From: CAWJMN01 sp963844055
GTDB taxonomy: Bacteria > Planctomycetota > Planctomycetia > Pirellulales > Pirellulaceae
NCBI GenBank assembly: GCA_963844055.1
Contig: CAWJMN010000001.1
Span: 2,790,001 to 2,854,000, forward strand
Length of the DNA stretch: 64,000 nucleotides
Direction: 5' to 3'
Part shown: one piece after another, positions 17,042-26,901 of the stretch
How the letters are laid out: each line of letters starts with the position of its first letter
How positions within the stretch are numbered: position 1 is the first letter of the stretch
Made by a program: the position numbers and the translations under genes
The notes under the pieces: generated by a model
What the model was told of the DNA's origin: nothing
Seen by the model: only the letters and a program-made list of their open reading frames with translations
Database searches by the model: none

Positions 17042-18076
17042 GTGAATGACGCGGAAGCCATAACTCAGGTAGGAAAAGTCTGCCAGGATTTGCGGCGCCA
17101 ATTGGCCGAAGTCGTGGTGGGGCAAGAGACCGTCGTTGAACAAATGCTCATCGGGCTTTTTGCTCGCGGACACTCGTTACTGGTGGGCGTTCCTGGGCTC
17201 GCCAAAACGTTGATGGTCCGAACGCTGGCCGATGTACTGGGCCTGCAATTCAGCCGAATTCAGTTCACGCCCGACTTGATGCCGTCGGACATCTTAGGAA
17301 CCGAGGTCATTCAGGAAGATCGTTCGACCGGGCATCGTGAGCTTCGCTTTTTGCCTGGCCCTGTTTTTGCCAACCTGATTTTGGCCGACGAGATCAACCG
17401 TACACCACCTAAGACCCAGGCCGCACTGCTTGAGGCGATGCAAGAGAGGCAAATTACAGTCGGCGGCAAAAAGCACACGCTGCCCGAACCGTTTTTTGTC
17501 ATGGCGACCCAAAACCCGATTGAGCAAGAGGGAACTTATCCGCTTCCAGAAGCCCAGCTTGATCGCTTCATGCTTCAGATTTGGGTCGACTATCCCACAG
17601 CCGACGAAGAACTGGAAATCGTCTACCGCACGACGGGTGAACACTCCGCAAATCCTAGCCAGCCGATTGCGGCAGCCGACCTAAAGATCGCCAGTGAACT
17701 TGTCAGGCGCATTCCGATTGCCGAACCGGTTGCGCGGTATGCGATGACGCTTGCCCGCACGACTCGGCCGACCGAACCGGATGCCCCGGACTTTGTCAAA
17801 AAGTATGTGGAATGGGGTGCGGGGCCACGGGCCAGCCAGTTTTTAGTATTGGCTGCCAAAGCCCGCGCGGTGATTCATGGCAAGCTCGTCGCCACCTGTG
17901 AAGATGTGCAGAAGGTCGCGATGGCCGTTTTACGCCATCGAATCCAAGTCAACTATACTGCCGATGCCGATGGTTTTTCTGCAGCCACGATTGTCGAGCG
18001 ATTGCTAAAGCACGTTCCTGAAATACCCGTACATGGCCTCACGCAAAATCTCTTTAGAGCTACCGAACGCCAGTAA
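17042..18076 (+). CDS. MoxR-family AAA+ ATPase
   Basis: A 344-residue protein starting at GTG 17042. Motifs: Walker A region GVPGLAKTLMVRTLADVL, Walker B LILADEINRTPPKTQAALLE, sensor FFVMATQNPIEQEGTYPLPE and AQLDRFMLQIWVDYP. This is the classic MoxR form. MoxR ATPases work as chaperones with VWA-domain proteins, and this gene leads an operon of DUF58, BatA-like and VWA genes, which supports that role. Its end overlaps the DUF58 gene by 44 bases, indicating translational coupling. Confidence 0.95.
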   Translation: MNDAEAITQVGKVCQDLRRQLAEVVVGQETVVEQMLIGLFARGHSLLVGVPGLAKTLMVRTLADVLGLQFSRIQFTPDLMPSDILGTEVIQEDRSTGHRELRFLPGPVFANLILADEINRTPPKTQAALLEAMQERQITVGGKKHTLPEPFFVMATQNPIEQEGTYPLPEAQLDRFMLQIWVDYPTADEELEIVYRTTGEHSANPSQPIAAADLKIASELVRRIPIAEPVARYAMTLARTTRPTEPDAPDFVKKYVEWGAGPRASQFLVLAAKARAVIHGKLVATCEDVQKVAMAVLRHRIQVNYTADADGFSAATIVERLLKHVPEIPVHGLTQNLFRATERQ

Positions 18077-18938
18077 GCTGCGCGGCCTACAACTGCGCCC
18101 CTGGCAAGGGGTTCATGGTGCGCGTGGTGGCGAGCACCGCAGTCGCGGGCGCGGGTTTTCTAGCGAGTTCGCTGAGCATCGCGAATATGTTCCCGGCGAT
18201 GACCTGCGCCATCTGGACTGGAAAGTGTTCGGCCGTACGGACAAGTACTATCTGAAACAGTTTGAAGACGAGACCAACCTGCAAGTTCAGCTCGCGCTCG
18301 ATACGAGTAGCAGCATGATGTTTCAGCATCATGAAACCCAACATTCCAAGTACTCGGTCGCAGCGATGCTCGCCATGGGGCTTGCCTGGGTGGTGCTGAA
18401 TCAGCAAGACAGCGTGGGACTAACCCTGCTAGAAGAACGTGCGGCCGCCACTTCCCCGGTTCGAAGTGGCATGGGGCAGCTTGCCTACTTGCACCGTGCC
18501 CTCGAAGAGGCGGCCCCGGGGGAACATCAGGTCATGACTGCCAAGCCGCTCCATGACCTGGCTAGTCGAATCGGGCGGCGGGGCTTGGTCTGTGTCTTTT
18601 CGGACTTCCTTGACCCCTGCGACGACATTTTGCAAGGCTTAGCTCATTTACGAAGCCAACACCAAGAAGTCTTGGTGTTTCAAGTACTCGATCCGGCCGA
18701 GCTAGACTTTCCATTTCAAGGTACGCAGCAGTTTATTGGACTAGAAGAAGCCTCGACCTGCGTGATCGACGCGGATCAGCTTCGCCAGGAGTACCTTCAA
18801 GCTTTTAGCCAGCAGCAGGACCAACTTCGACAGGGGCTGAAAAAGCTCATGATCGAATACTCGCTGGTCATTTCCAATGAGGTTCCCGAAGAGTCGCTGG
18901 GCCGGATCTTGTCACATCGCATGGCGCGAGGGATTTAG
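18033..18938 (+). CDS. DUF58-domain protein (VWA-like)
   Basis: A 301-residue protein overlapping the MoxR end. DUF58 signature: FSSEFAEHREYVPGDDLRHL followed by DWKVFGRTDKYYLKQFEDE. A VWA-like metal-site segment follows (LALDTSSSMMF). There are no membrane helices, unlike longer DUF58 proteins, so it is probably cytoplasmic and may bridge the MoxR ATPase to the membrane VWA proteins. The ATG at 18033 (MASRKISLELPNASKLRGLQ) is a reasonable start despite the overlap. Confidence 0.9.
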   Translation: MASRKISLELPNASKLRGLQLRPWQGVHGARGGEHRSRGRGFSSEFAEHREYVPGDDLRHLDWKVFGRTDKYYLKQFEDETNLQVQLALDTSSSMMFQHHETQHSKYSVAAMLAMGLAWVVLNQQDSVGLTLLEERAAATSPVRSGMGQLAYLHRALEEAAPGEHQVMTAKPLHDLASRIGRRGLVCVFSDFLDPCDDILQGLAHLRSQHQEVLVFQVLDPAELDFPFQGTQQFIGLEEASTCVIDADQLRQEYLQAFSQQQDQLRQGLKKLMIEYSLVISNEVPEESLGRILSHRMARGI

Positions 18939-18940
18939 CC

Positions 18941-21196
18941 ATGCCAGACGCTAACTTATTCGCGGTCGGCCTTGGGGACATTGTGCCAATGCTATTGGCA
19001 ACATGGACGCTCTCTTCTCCCTGGATGCTGAGCTGGTTAGGACTTGCGATTGTGCCGTTGGCCCTGCACCTTTGGGGAAAGCGAGCAACCAGTTCCATCT
19101 CCTGGGGTGCGATGGGATTGCTACGGAAAGCTGTCGCGATGCAGGCGAACCATTATCGGTTTCGCCGGCTCTTACTGCTTCTGATCCGTCTGTTTGCCGT
19201 TGTTCTATTGGCACTCGCCTGGAGCCAGCCCACCCGCTGGTTTCCTTTGCCTCCTCGAGAAGCTGAAGGGCGGCAGTTGCTTGTGATTGTATTAGACGGC
19301 TCCATCTCTATGGACCTTCGTCAAGGCGAGAAAAGCCGCTGGGACCTCGCGAAAGAATGGGCCCATCAAAGGATTCAAGGGGCGCCGCAAGGGACCGCGT
19401 TTGCCCTGGTAGTCATGGCGAACCCTCCCCAGCTTATTGTTCGGCACCCGGCCTTTGGGGCCAAGGATGTGCTTGGTGAACTCAATAGCCTGGAAGTTAC
19501 CCACTGCGAAGCATCGCTGGCAGCTACGCTTGCCGAAGTACAAACGATTGTGCAGGAAGCCCAGGCCTCGTTCCCGCAGTTAACGGCTGCCAAGGTCCTG
19601 TTCTTTACGGACCTGGAGAAGCAAACTTGGGAACCCATGCACAGTGGCGACGCCTTGCGTGCCGCAGAGCCCCTTTCAAAACTTGCGTCGCTGCATTTAT
19701 TTGTCGTCGCAGAGGCCAATGCAATTGCGAACAAGGTGCCAAATCAATCCATTCTTAATGCCATCGTCTCGCCCTCGTTATTGCAAGTAGGAGACCGGTT
19801 TCAAGTTGAAGTGGAGCTCGCCAATTTTGACACCGAGCGGGGACACCAGCACACTGTACAGCTTTTTTCTGGTGAGACGCTTGCCGATGAACAAGACATT
19901 TCCATTGCTGCCGGGGGGCGAGCAACTTGCATCCTTTCAGGCACTGCCAGTAGTGCGGGAGACCTTCCTTTAGAACTACGGATCGCGAAGGATGAATTTC
20001 CAGCTGATGACGTGTGGTATCAAATTGCCAATGTTCGCCAGTCGCTTCGCATTCTGGCAGTTGAAGGTGGCCCGCAGGAACTTTTTCCGTTTTGCACGGC
20101 GCTCCAATCGGGAAGCGTGAGCGATGCCTTGCAAATCGACCAACTCCCTCAATCGGCTTTTAGCGATAGCAATCTCGCCACCTATGACGCCATCGTCTTG
20201 GGCAACCTAGCAGAGCTAAGTGCCCAAGAAGGAACTCGGCTTAAGCGCTTTGTGCGCGAAGGGGGAGGGCTAATAATTCTATCGGGCAGCCGACTCAACC
20301 CTGGCGACCTGATGAAGAAAGTTGGCGTTGTTGGCGATGGACAGCCAGATTCGCTACTTCCTGGCAAGCTAGGAACAGCGATCGCTTCTGCCAATGGGCC
20401 GTTACAAGTGAATGAGTTTCGCCATCCGATTGTGAGGCCTTTTCAGGGGTTCTCCGGAGGAGGGCTAGAAGATATTCCCGTTTGGAGGCACCTGCCGTTA
20501 ACGCCAGCGGCGGGCGCCTTAGTGGCACTGGCCCTTCCCAATGGTGATCCGTTGCTGGTTACTAGTCGATGCGGCTCTGGGACGGTCGTGCTGTGGACAA
20601 CTTCCGCCAGCGAAAAGTCGATTGATACTTCTGTCGATCCTGTAATTGCTTGGTCGGCTTTTTCTACTTGGCCAAGCTTTCCTCCGTTGGCACAGGAGAT
20701 GTTAGGCTATGCCGTCACACTACCTGCTGCTCCCAGGCAGTTTTATGCAGGGCAAGCGATTCGCGGCATGCTTCGCACCCAAGGTGAAGCCGACCCGCAG
20801 GCCAACGACCGTGCGGAAACCTCCTTGGAATTGCGCGATGCACAAGGAAAGCGCGAGCAAATTGTGTCGGAATGGTTAGAGACAGGACTTTTCTGGGAAG
20901 CCCGCCCTCGTTTGAAATCGGGGATGATCGAACTTTTCTCGGAGACACGCGAGATGGTTCTTGAACAGTTGGCAGTCAATGCAACGCGGCGGGAAAGTTC
21001 CTTAGAGACGATTGCTGTAGTGGACCTACCTTCCCTTCTACGCATAGAAGCGCTGGCCTCCACAGCAAATGAGGGACTGGCACTTCCGGCGACACCGTCG
21101 TCTGAATCTTGGTTCCATAGCGCGCTGGTTGGGGCGCTTTTGTTGTTGGTAGCTGAGGTTGTCACCTTGGCCTGGACCGGCAGGAGCATTTCTTAA
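18941..21196 (+). CDS. BatA-like membrane protein with VWA domain
   Basis: A 751-residue protein that starts 2 bases after the DUF58 stop. The N-terminal BatA-type membrane region (SPWMLSWLGLAIVPLALHLW, then RRLLLLLIRLFAVVLLALAW) is followed by a VWA domain (LLVIVLDGSISMD, the DxSxS metal site). A long periplasmic part includes glutamine-amidotransferase-like residues (YDAIVLGNLAELSAQEGTRL, GGGLIILSGS), and a C-terminal helix is present (LVGALLLLVAEVVTLAW). Batl/Bat proteins are linked to envelope stress tolerance; the substrate of this planctomycete version is unknown. Confidence 0.88.
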   Translation: MPDANLFAVGLGDIVPMLLATWTLSSPWMLSWLGLAIVPLALHLWGKRATSSISWGAMGLLRKAVAMQANHYRFRRLLLLLIRLFAVVLLALAWSQPTRWFPLPPREAEGRQLLVIVLDGSISMDLRQGEKSRWDLAKEWAHQRIQGAPQGTAFALVVMANPPQLIVRHPAFGAKDVLGELNSLEVTHCEASLAATLAEVQTIVQEAQASFPQLTAAKVLFFTDLEKQTWEPMHSGDALRAAEPLSKLASLHLFVVAEANAIANKVPNQSILNAIVSPSLLQVGDRFQVEVELANFDTERGHQHTVQLFSGETLADEQDISIAAGGRATCILSGTASSAGDLPLELRIAKDEFPADDVWYQIANVRQSLRILAVEGGPQELFPFCTALQSGSVSDALQIDQLPQSAFSDSNLATYDAIVLGNLAELSAQEGTRLKRFVREGGGLIILSGSRLNPGDLMKKVGVVGDGQPDSLLPGKLGTAIASANGPLQVNEFRHPIVRPFQGFSGGGLEDIPVWRHLPLTPAAGALVALALPNGDPLLVTSRCGSGTVVLWTTSASEKSIDTSVDPVIAWSAFSTWPSFPPLAQEMLGYAVTLPAAPRQFYAGQAIRGMLRTQGEADPQANDRAETSLELRDAQGKREQIVSEWLETGLFWEARPRLKSGMIELFSETREMVLEQLAVNATRRESSLETIAVVDLPSLLRIEALASTANEGLALPATPSSESWFHSALVGALLLLVAEVVTLAWTGRSIS

Positions 21197-23586
21197 TGGC
21201 CCACGCCCTTTTCACACTATCACTGTTCGGCCAAGCAACGTCTCAAAGATTGGGAACCGGAAAGGAAGTCGTTTGGGACGCAACTTGGCCCTTATGGGTT
21301 GTCTGCCTACTGGTGCTAGTGGCGTTGGTTCTGACGATTCGTCTCTATCGCCGCACAACAACCCCCACCACGCTTCTCCATTCGCGAATTCTGCTCGGGA
21401 TTCGCTGCTGCACGCTACTACTTTTGGGATGGATGTTGCTGGGTTACATTCGCCAGTCTCATACCACCGACAAGCCGGACTTGGTCGTGCTAGTGGATGA
21501 CTCCGCCAGTATGGGATTAGATGCCAGCGTCAAGGACTTTGCAGCAAACGACACCGGAACATCCAGCGCTAAGCTTTCACGACTAGACGTCATCCAAAGC
21601 CTGTTCAAGCAAGACTCCTCGGGACTCATTGCGCAATTGGCCAAGAAATACCACCTGCGAGTCTATCTCATGGGTGCAACGCCACGCACCATTGCAGGCA
21701 ACACCAGCGAATTACAAGCACAGCTGGCCGATCTTACGGCTACCCAGTCCACCAGCCAGCAAGGGGATTCACTCCAAGAGGTACTAGAGTCCCAGCGTGG
21801 TCGGCCAACGGCGGCCGTTCTGTGCATCACCGACGGAATTGTCACCCAGGGGATTTCAATCGGTGATGCCGTAGACCAAGCGACCCTTCGCAAGATCCCC
21901 GTCTATTTCCTTGCCCTGGGGGACGACACGTCAATCCCCAGCTTAGAGATGAGCTATGCACACGCAGGCCCAACCATCTATCGCGGCAATGCAGCTCCTT
22001 TTGAATGTCGTTTGGAGACCGAAAACCTTGATGGCGAAGTCCTGCTTCAGCTTTTTTCTAGCGAAGGGGATCAAAAGCCACTGGCATCCCAAAGCGTTAT
22101 TATTTCCAAGCGAAACCGCAGTCCGCTAGCGCGACTATTTTATCGCGAAAGCCAACTAGGCGAGCAAAAGTACATTCTGCGTGCCACTTATGCCCGTGAA
22201 GGGGCCGAACCAATCATCCGCGAGCGTCAGCTCGAACTACAGGTGGTTGATCCCAAACACCGGGTGCTATTGGTGCAAGGGACACCCACCTATGAGTTCC
22301 GCTTTTTGAAGTCGTTTTTGGAGCGTGAACTGTCTAAACCTAATTTAGCAGGGGAGAGTCGCCTACAAACGGTTTTGCAAGATGCAGACCCCGACTATGC
22401 CAGCACGGACCCGACGGCCTTAAAGAACTTCCCCACAAGCCGTGATGAGCTATTCGCATTTGATGTCATCATTTTGGGCGACGTTGATCCCAAACAGCTT
22501 TCCAATGAATCCCAAAAGAACCTGATCGATTTTGTGGCAGTACGCGGCGGTGGACTTGTCCTGATTGCGGGGCAAAATCATTTGCCGATGAACTATTCGG
22601 TGTCCATGCTTCAAACCCTGTTGCCTGCGCAGCTCAGGCATTTTGCAAGTCCATCTTTGGCGGCAAGCACCGATAACGCCGAGGGCTCTTATCATCCCCG
22701 AATTACGCCACTGGGGCATGCATCGGCCCAGTTTCACTTCGATGACACACGATCGGGGTTGCCGGATGCTTGGCAGGAGGAGTTACCAGCCTGGCACTGG
22801 TTTATCCCGTGCAATGAACTGCGTCCTGGCGTTCGCGTTTTGCTCGAACATCCCACAGAAAAGATGCGAGACGGTCACGGCAAGCCGTTAATCACGCTGC
22901 AACAGTTCGCCAAAGGGAAGGTGATCTTTCACGCTTCGGATGAATCTTACCTCTGGCGCTATCAGGCAGGCGATGCGTATTTTGGTCGGTACTGGATGCA
23001 ACTTTTGCAGATGCTTGCTTCCGAAGCCCAAAACGCTCAAAGCCAAGCCAAGCTCAGTACTTCCAAACAGATTTACCAGCAGGGGGAAGTCGTTCGCTTT
23101 TCGGTGCAGTCGCTTTCAACCGAACTCGAACCCAAGGATGGCGAGGGGATAACCCTTTCGATCATTGCCGACGATGGGACCGAAACCACACTCTCTCTGA
23201 CACGCCCCGTTTCGGCCGACGCCTTCTTTGAAGGAAGCATTAGCGATTTGCCGCTGGGAAAGTACCAGGCCAAAATCGCATCGATTCCGTCAGAAGCATC
23301 GCAGGGCCAACTTGGCGTATCCTTTGAAGTCGAAGGGCCGTCGCAAGAATTGGAACCTAAGCCGATTCCGTTCCGGATGCTCACGCAGTCCGCAGAAGCA
23401 TCGGGAGGAAAGTGCTTGCGAGCAACCGAAGTAGACGATCTTCTAGAGGCATTGCCAGCAGGGACCGAAGTTCGCATTGAATCGGCCCCCCCTGAGCCAC
23501 TTTGGAATCATCCACTGGCGGTCGGTCTGCTTGCCGCCTTTTTGGCCAGCGAGTGGCTGCTTCGACGCAGTTGGCGACTGGCCTAG
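21196..23586 (+). CDS. large membrane VWA-domain protein
   Basis: A 796-residue protein whose ATG overlaps the previous stop (TAATG). It has two N-terminal membrane helices (WVVCLLVLVALVLTI and CCTLLLLGWMLLGYI), a VWA domain with the metal site VVLVDDSASMGLD, a beta-rich periplasmic middle, a GATase-like segment (DVIILGDVDPKQLS, GGGLVLIAGQNHLP) and a final helix (LAVGLLAAFLASEWLLRRSW). It is the last gene of the MoxR operon. The pairing of two large VWA proteins with one MoxR and one DUF58 is a common planctomycete arrangement. Confidence 0.88.
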   Translation: MAHALFTLSLFGQATSQRLGTGKEVVWDATWPLWVVCLLVLVALVLTIRLYRRTTTPTTLLHSRILLGIRCCTLLLLGWMLLGYIRQSHTTDKPDLVVLVDDSASMGLDASVKDFAANDTGTSSAKLSRLDVIQSLFKQDSSGLIAQLAKKYHLRVYLMGATPRTIAGNTSELQAQLADLTATQSTSQQGDSLQEVLESQRGRPTAAVLCITDGIVTQGISIGDAVDQATLRKIPVYFLALGDDTSIPSLEMSYAHAGPTIYRGNAAPFECRLETENLDGEVLLQLFSSEGDQKPLASQSVIISKRNRSPLARLFYRESQLGEQKYILRATYAREGAEPIIRERQLELQVVDPKHRVLLVQGTPTYEFRFLKSFLERELSKPNLAGESRLQTVLQDADPDYASTDPTALKNFPTSRDELFAFDVIILGDVDPKQLSNESQKNLIDFVAVRGGGLVLIAGQNHLPMNYSVSMLQTLLPAQLRHFASPSLAASTDNAEGSYHPRITPLGHASAQFHFDDTRSGLPDAWQEELPAWHWFIPCNELRPGVRVLLEHPTEKMRDGHGKPLITLQQFAKGKVIFHASDESYLWRYQAGDAYFGRYWMQLLQMLASEAQNAQSQAKLSTSKQIYQQGEVVRFSVQSLSTELEPKDGEGITLSIIADDGTETTLSLTRPVSADAFFEGSISDLPLGKYQAKIASIPSEASQGQLGVSFEVEGPSQELEPKPIPFRMLTQSAEASGGKCLRATEVDDLLEALPAGTEVRIESAPPEPLWNHPLAVGLLAAFLASEWLLRRSWRLA

Positions 23587-23773
23587 GTTCGCTGTTGAGC
23601 AATCGAATTCAACCCGTTTAGCCACAAGGACTTCCAACTTGTGAAACCAGAATCATCCGGGTATGATGTGGGCATCAAGGATCGATCCTGCAAGCAGGGA
23701 AGGGGTGTTTGGTGTGCGCTTCCTTCCGGCATTTTTGACTCCTGCCACACATCTCCCACCTGGAGCGTTTTCC

Positions 23774-25084
23774 ATGAAGGTATCTTATCCAGCGCTAGCA
23801 GTCATGGCTGGCCTAATTGTCTGCACAACGGGAATGTTGTGGGGTGTTGATAAGGGAGCTGCCGTAAAGCCAAGTTCCATGGATTGGACCGAATGGCGTG
23901 GGCCAGGACGGACCAATCAATCTGCAGAGACTGGTCTGCTGCAAGATTGGAAAGAAACTCCACCTAAGCTCCTCTGGGTCGCTGAGGGCGTTGGCAAGGG
24001 CTATGCCAGCCTTTCCACTTCCAAGGGGAAGATCTTTACGACCGGAAACCTGGCTGATGGACAAGGCGTGACTTGCCTCAACGCTGATGGCACCATTGCC
24101 TGGCAGAGCAAGTTCACCAAGAGCAATCCCGATCACTCTTATGATGGGTCGCGCACAACGCCCACCATCGATGGCGATCGGATCTATGTAGTTGCTTCCA
24201 GCGGCAACATCACTTGCATAAAGACAGCCGATGGAACAATCCTTTGGCAGAAAGATTTTGTGAAGGACTTTGAAGGAAAGATGATGTCTGGCTGGGGCTT
24301 TTCCGAGTCCCCACTGGTCGATGGTGACCATGTCATTTGCACTCCTGGTGGCGATGCAGCCATGATGGTTGCCCTGAACAAGATGACGGGTGACGTCGTT
24401 TGGAAGTCGGCAATGAAGCCGTTTTCGAAGAAGGGGAAGGATGGCGCTGGCTATTCCTCCATCGTCATCTCCGAAGGGGCTGGCGTTAAGCAGTACGTTC
24501 AACTTGTCGGACGCGGAATCATCGGCGTTCGTGCCAGCGATGGCGAAATGCTTTGGGGCTACGACCGCATGGCTAACGATGTGGCCAACATTCCAACGCC
24601 ACTTGTCGACGGCGACTATGTTTTCTGCTCCACCGGATATGGTGCAGGTTCAGCCTTGCTCAAGCTTCGCAAAGAAGGCAAAGGCGTTGCAGCCGATGAA
24701 CAATACTTCCTCAATGCCAAGGACCTGCAAAATCACCATGGCGGTATGATTCTAAAAGATGGCTATATCTATTGTGGCCATCGCCACAATGAAGGCTTTC
24801 CGATCTGCGTCGAGATGTCGACCGGCAAGACCATTTGGGGCGGCGACATTCGTCCCGTAGGTAAGGGCTCTGCAGCGACAACCTATGCCGATGGCAACCT
24901 GATTTTCCGCTATCAAAGCGGACCTGTTGCCCTGATTGAAGCAACTCCCAAGGGCTACAACCTGAAGGGGTCCTTCACCCCAAAACATGTGTCAGAGCCA
25001 TGCTGGTCGCACCCCGTGGTTCAAGGTGGTAACCTTTACCTTCGCGACCAAGACAAGGTGATGTGCTACAGCCTGAAGCCGTAA
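23774..25084 (+). CDS. secreted PQQ/WD40-like beta-propeller protein
   Basis: Start ATG 23774 (GGAG 9 bases upstream) gives a signal peptide (MKVSYPALAVMAGLIVCTTG). About 436 residues. PQQ-type blades are visible: VTCLNADGTIAWQSKF, ITCIKTADGTILWQKDF, MVALNKMTGDVVWKSAM, IGVRASDGEMLWGYD and CVEMSTGKTIWGGDIRP. It begins after the leader with MDWTEWRGPGRTNQSAETGL, the WRGP opening typical of the many planctomycete PQQ-repeat proteins. These are thought to be periplasmic; enzymatic activity is not shown and the dehydrogenase active site is not evident. Confidence 0.85.
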   Translation: MKVSYPALAVMAGLIVCTTGMLWGVDKGAAVKPSSMDWTEWRGPGRTNQSAETGLLQDWKETPPKLLWVAEGVGKGYASLSTSKGKIFTTGNLADGQGVTCLNADGTIAWQSKFTKSNPDHSYDGSRTTPTIDGDRIYVVASSGNITCIKTADGTILWQKDFVKDFEGKMMSGWGFSESPLVDGDHVICTPGGDAAMMVALNKMTGDVVWKSAMKPFSKKGKDGAGYSSIVISEGAGVKQYVQLVGRGIIGVRASDGEMLWGYDRMANDVANIPTPLVDGDYVFCSTGYGAGSALLKLRKEGKGVAADEQYFLNAKDLQNHHGGMILKDGYIYCGHRHNEGFPICVEMSTGKTIWGGDIRPVGKGSAATTYADGNLIFRYQSGPVALIEATPKGYNLKGSFTPKHVSEPCWSHPVVQGGNLYLRDQDKVMCYSLKP

Positions 25085-25113
25085 TTCACCGACTGATCAT
25101 TGCAAACAAATGG

Positions 25114-25152
25114 GGCCCGCTTGGTGCTAATTCGCCAAGCGGGCCTTTTTTT
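25114..25152 (+). terminator. strong intrinsic terminator
   Basis: The 11-bp stem GGCCCGCTTGG/CCAAGCGGGCC with a 10-base loop is followed by seven T residues, 30 bases after the PQQ-protein stop. Confidence 0.9.
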
Positions 25153-25190
25153 GTTTCTTGCCTAGTACGGGAAATGCTGCCCCCTCGAAT

Positions 25191-25949
25191 TTAAGCTTCA
25201 AAGGTGGCGATTTGTTCAGCATCGACCGGCGTTAGCGGCGAGTAGCCTGGGTGCTTGCTGGCTTTATACGGATCATTGCTACGAGCGTTGTAACAGCCGA
25301 TCAATGACCAGCGTGGGTAGTCGGCCGAATTGGCATCGCTACGATGCAGCAGATTGCAATCAAAGAAGATCGCATCGCCAGGTTCGCATTCCACATACAC
25401 CAGGTCAAGCCGGTCCTGAGCCGCTTGGACACGTTCTAAGTCAGCCCCTGTCTGGTCCCCGGTCTTGCCGTGGTCGATCCGCCCCAACTTGTGCGATCCC
25501 CGCAGGACCTGCAAGCAGCCATTTTGTTGGTCTGCGCGACTAACGGCGATCAAACAACTGGCCATCAGCGGATAGAGACAGCCGTTGTTGTACCAATAGC
25601 CATAATCCTGATGCCATTCCCAAGCGCCACCGACGCGTGGCTCTTTCAGCATCATCTTCATGTGATACAAGTAAACTTCTCCCCCTAGAACTTGCTCCAT
25701 CCGGCGCACAATTCGCCGCGATCGCACAAACAGGCTGTAGAGGTCTTCGCCGGCATGATTCCACAGGGCCAGCTTGGTCTCTTTCCCGGTAGCATCCTTT
25801 CGCCCCGAGACAGTCTCCGCAAAGCTGGGATCGGACTTTGCAAAATTAAGTAACTTTTGGATTTCTGGTGGACTGAACAAGCCACGCACCACCACAAAGC
25901 CGTCACGAAAATAGTCGCTCAACATATCAAACGAAAATTGAGATTCCAT
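25191..25949 (-). CDS. phytanoyl-CoA dioxygenase (PhyH) family protein
   Basis: About 252 residues. The start is ambiguous among several ATG codons (25949, 25952, 25955, 25961); 25949 is used because GGGA lies upstream and the family-like sequence begins there. The Fe(II)/2-oxoglutarate fold is indicated by FRDGFVVVRGLFSPPEIQKL, the metal pair in WEWHQDYGYWYNNGC, and the distal His and Arg in LLHRSDANSADYPRWSL. Such enzymes hydroxylate small molecules; the substrate is unknown. No neighbouring genes suggest a pathway. Length is usual for the family. Confidence 0.85.
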   Translation of the reverse strand: MESQFSFDMLSDYFRDGFVVVRGLFSPPEIQKLLNFAKSDPSFAETVSGRKDATGKETKLALWNHAGEDLYSLFVRSRRIVRRMEQVLGGEVYLYHMKMMLKEPRVGGAWEWHQDYGYWYNNGCLYPLMASCLIAVSRADQQNGCLQVLRGSHKLGRIDHGKTGDQTGADLERVQAAQDRLDLVYVECEPGDAIFFDCNLLHRSDANSADYPRWSLIGCYNARSNDPYKASKHPGYSPLTPVDAEQIATFEA

Positions 25950-26295
25950 CATCATTCCCATCACTATGGGGTGGAGTACCCACGTTAAACCGATTTGACC
26001 CGACTAATCCGACGTAAATGTGCATTTTCGCACAGAAGGCCGCACACTTTTTTCGTGCCACAATTGCCGAAAGTACCTGCACAATTGCTGTTTCTAGCGG
26101 TGCATCAATAGACACCTATGATTGCCGTTCGACGTTGCCTGCCTTAATCTTAAGAGCTGATTTGCTGCTGCCAACTCCCCTGCGGAACGACGAGCCTGAT
26201 ACAGGCACGACACCGGAAGAGCCAACAACGGCAAACTCATTTAGGCAGGGATGTCCTGACCCGTAATCGTTCACTTCCAGCCCAACCATAATGCA

Positions 26296-26682
26296 ATGAA
26301 CCAGGAGCCTTCTACTTCCACTAGCAAACGCGTGCTAATCGTTGACGACGATGCAGAGATTGTGGACACCGTCCGCTTTGCGTTGGAATCCAAGGGTTAC
26401 ACGGTGTTAGTAGTGCGCGATGGTAATCAAGGGATTGCGTTGTTCGAGCGAGATACTCCTGACCTGGTTATCCTCGACATGATGATGCCCAAGCGAAGCG
26501 GCTTTTTGGTTCTCGAAAAGCTCAAACGCGATTACGAGCACACCGCAAAGGTAATCATGATCACGGCCAATGAGGGAAGTCGTCACAAGGCCTACGCCGA
26601 AATGCTGGGGGTGAATGACTACATCCGCAAGCCGTTTGCAATGGACCGCCTGTTGGAAAGCGTCGAAAAGCTTCTGGCCTAG
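26296..26682 (+). CDS. single-domain response regulator (CheY-like receiver)
   Basis: A 128-residue protein with only a receiver domain: acidic cluster VLIVDDDAEIVDT, phospho-acceptor LVILDMMMPKRSG (near residue 56), the Thr in VIMITANEGS and the conserved Lys in DYIRKPFAMDRL. There is no output domain and no histidine kinase adjacent, so it must act by protein contact or in a phosphorelay. It lies directly upstream of a small membrane protein and a large PQQ-repeat protein on the same strand (30-base gap). Confidence 0.93.
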   Translation: MNQEPSTSTSKRVLIVDDDAEIVDTVRFALESKGYTVLVVRDGNQGIALFERDTPDLVILDMMMPKRSGFLVLEKLKRDYEHTAKVIMITANEGSRHKAYAEMLGVNDYIRKPFAMDRLLESVEKLLA

Positions 26683-26712
26683 TACACGCGCTATCTGCAC
26701 GAATTCTCTCCC

Positions 26713-26901
26713 ATGGTACGAAACCTCGGAAAACTGATGCAGGTTGTGGCGCTGCTAGTCTTGCCCGCATCCATGATCATGGAACTGACGGCAGAGCTGC
26801 GGTCTAGCAACTTGAGCGTCATGCTGATGCTGCTTGTATTTGGGATTGCGCTGTTTTGCGTAGGCCGAATGGTGGAAGGCTTTGGAATGCAGAAGCCATG
26901 A
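26713..26901 (+). CDS. small two-helix membrane protein
   Basis: A 62-residue protein with two hydrophobic helices (LMQVVALLVLPASMIMEL and LSVMLMLLVFGIALFCVG) joined by a short polar turn. Its TGA overlaps the ATG of the next gene (ATGA at 26898-26901), strong evidence of translational coupling and hence that this tiny gene is real. Function unknown; similar short proteins are common in planctomycetes. Confidence 0.7.
   Translation: MVRNLGKLMQVVALLVLPASMIMELTAELRSSNLSVMLMLLVFGIALFCVGRMVEGFGMQKP

Noticed and set aside
26018..26266. 82-residue plus-strand frame between the dioxygenase and the receiver gene
   Set aside because: No start signal or family features; the 25950-26295 stretch is treated as intergenic.
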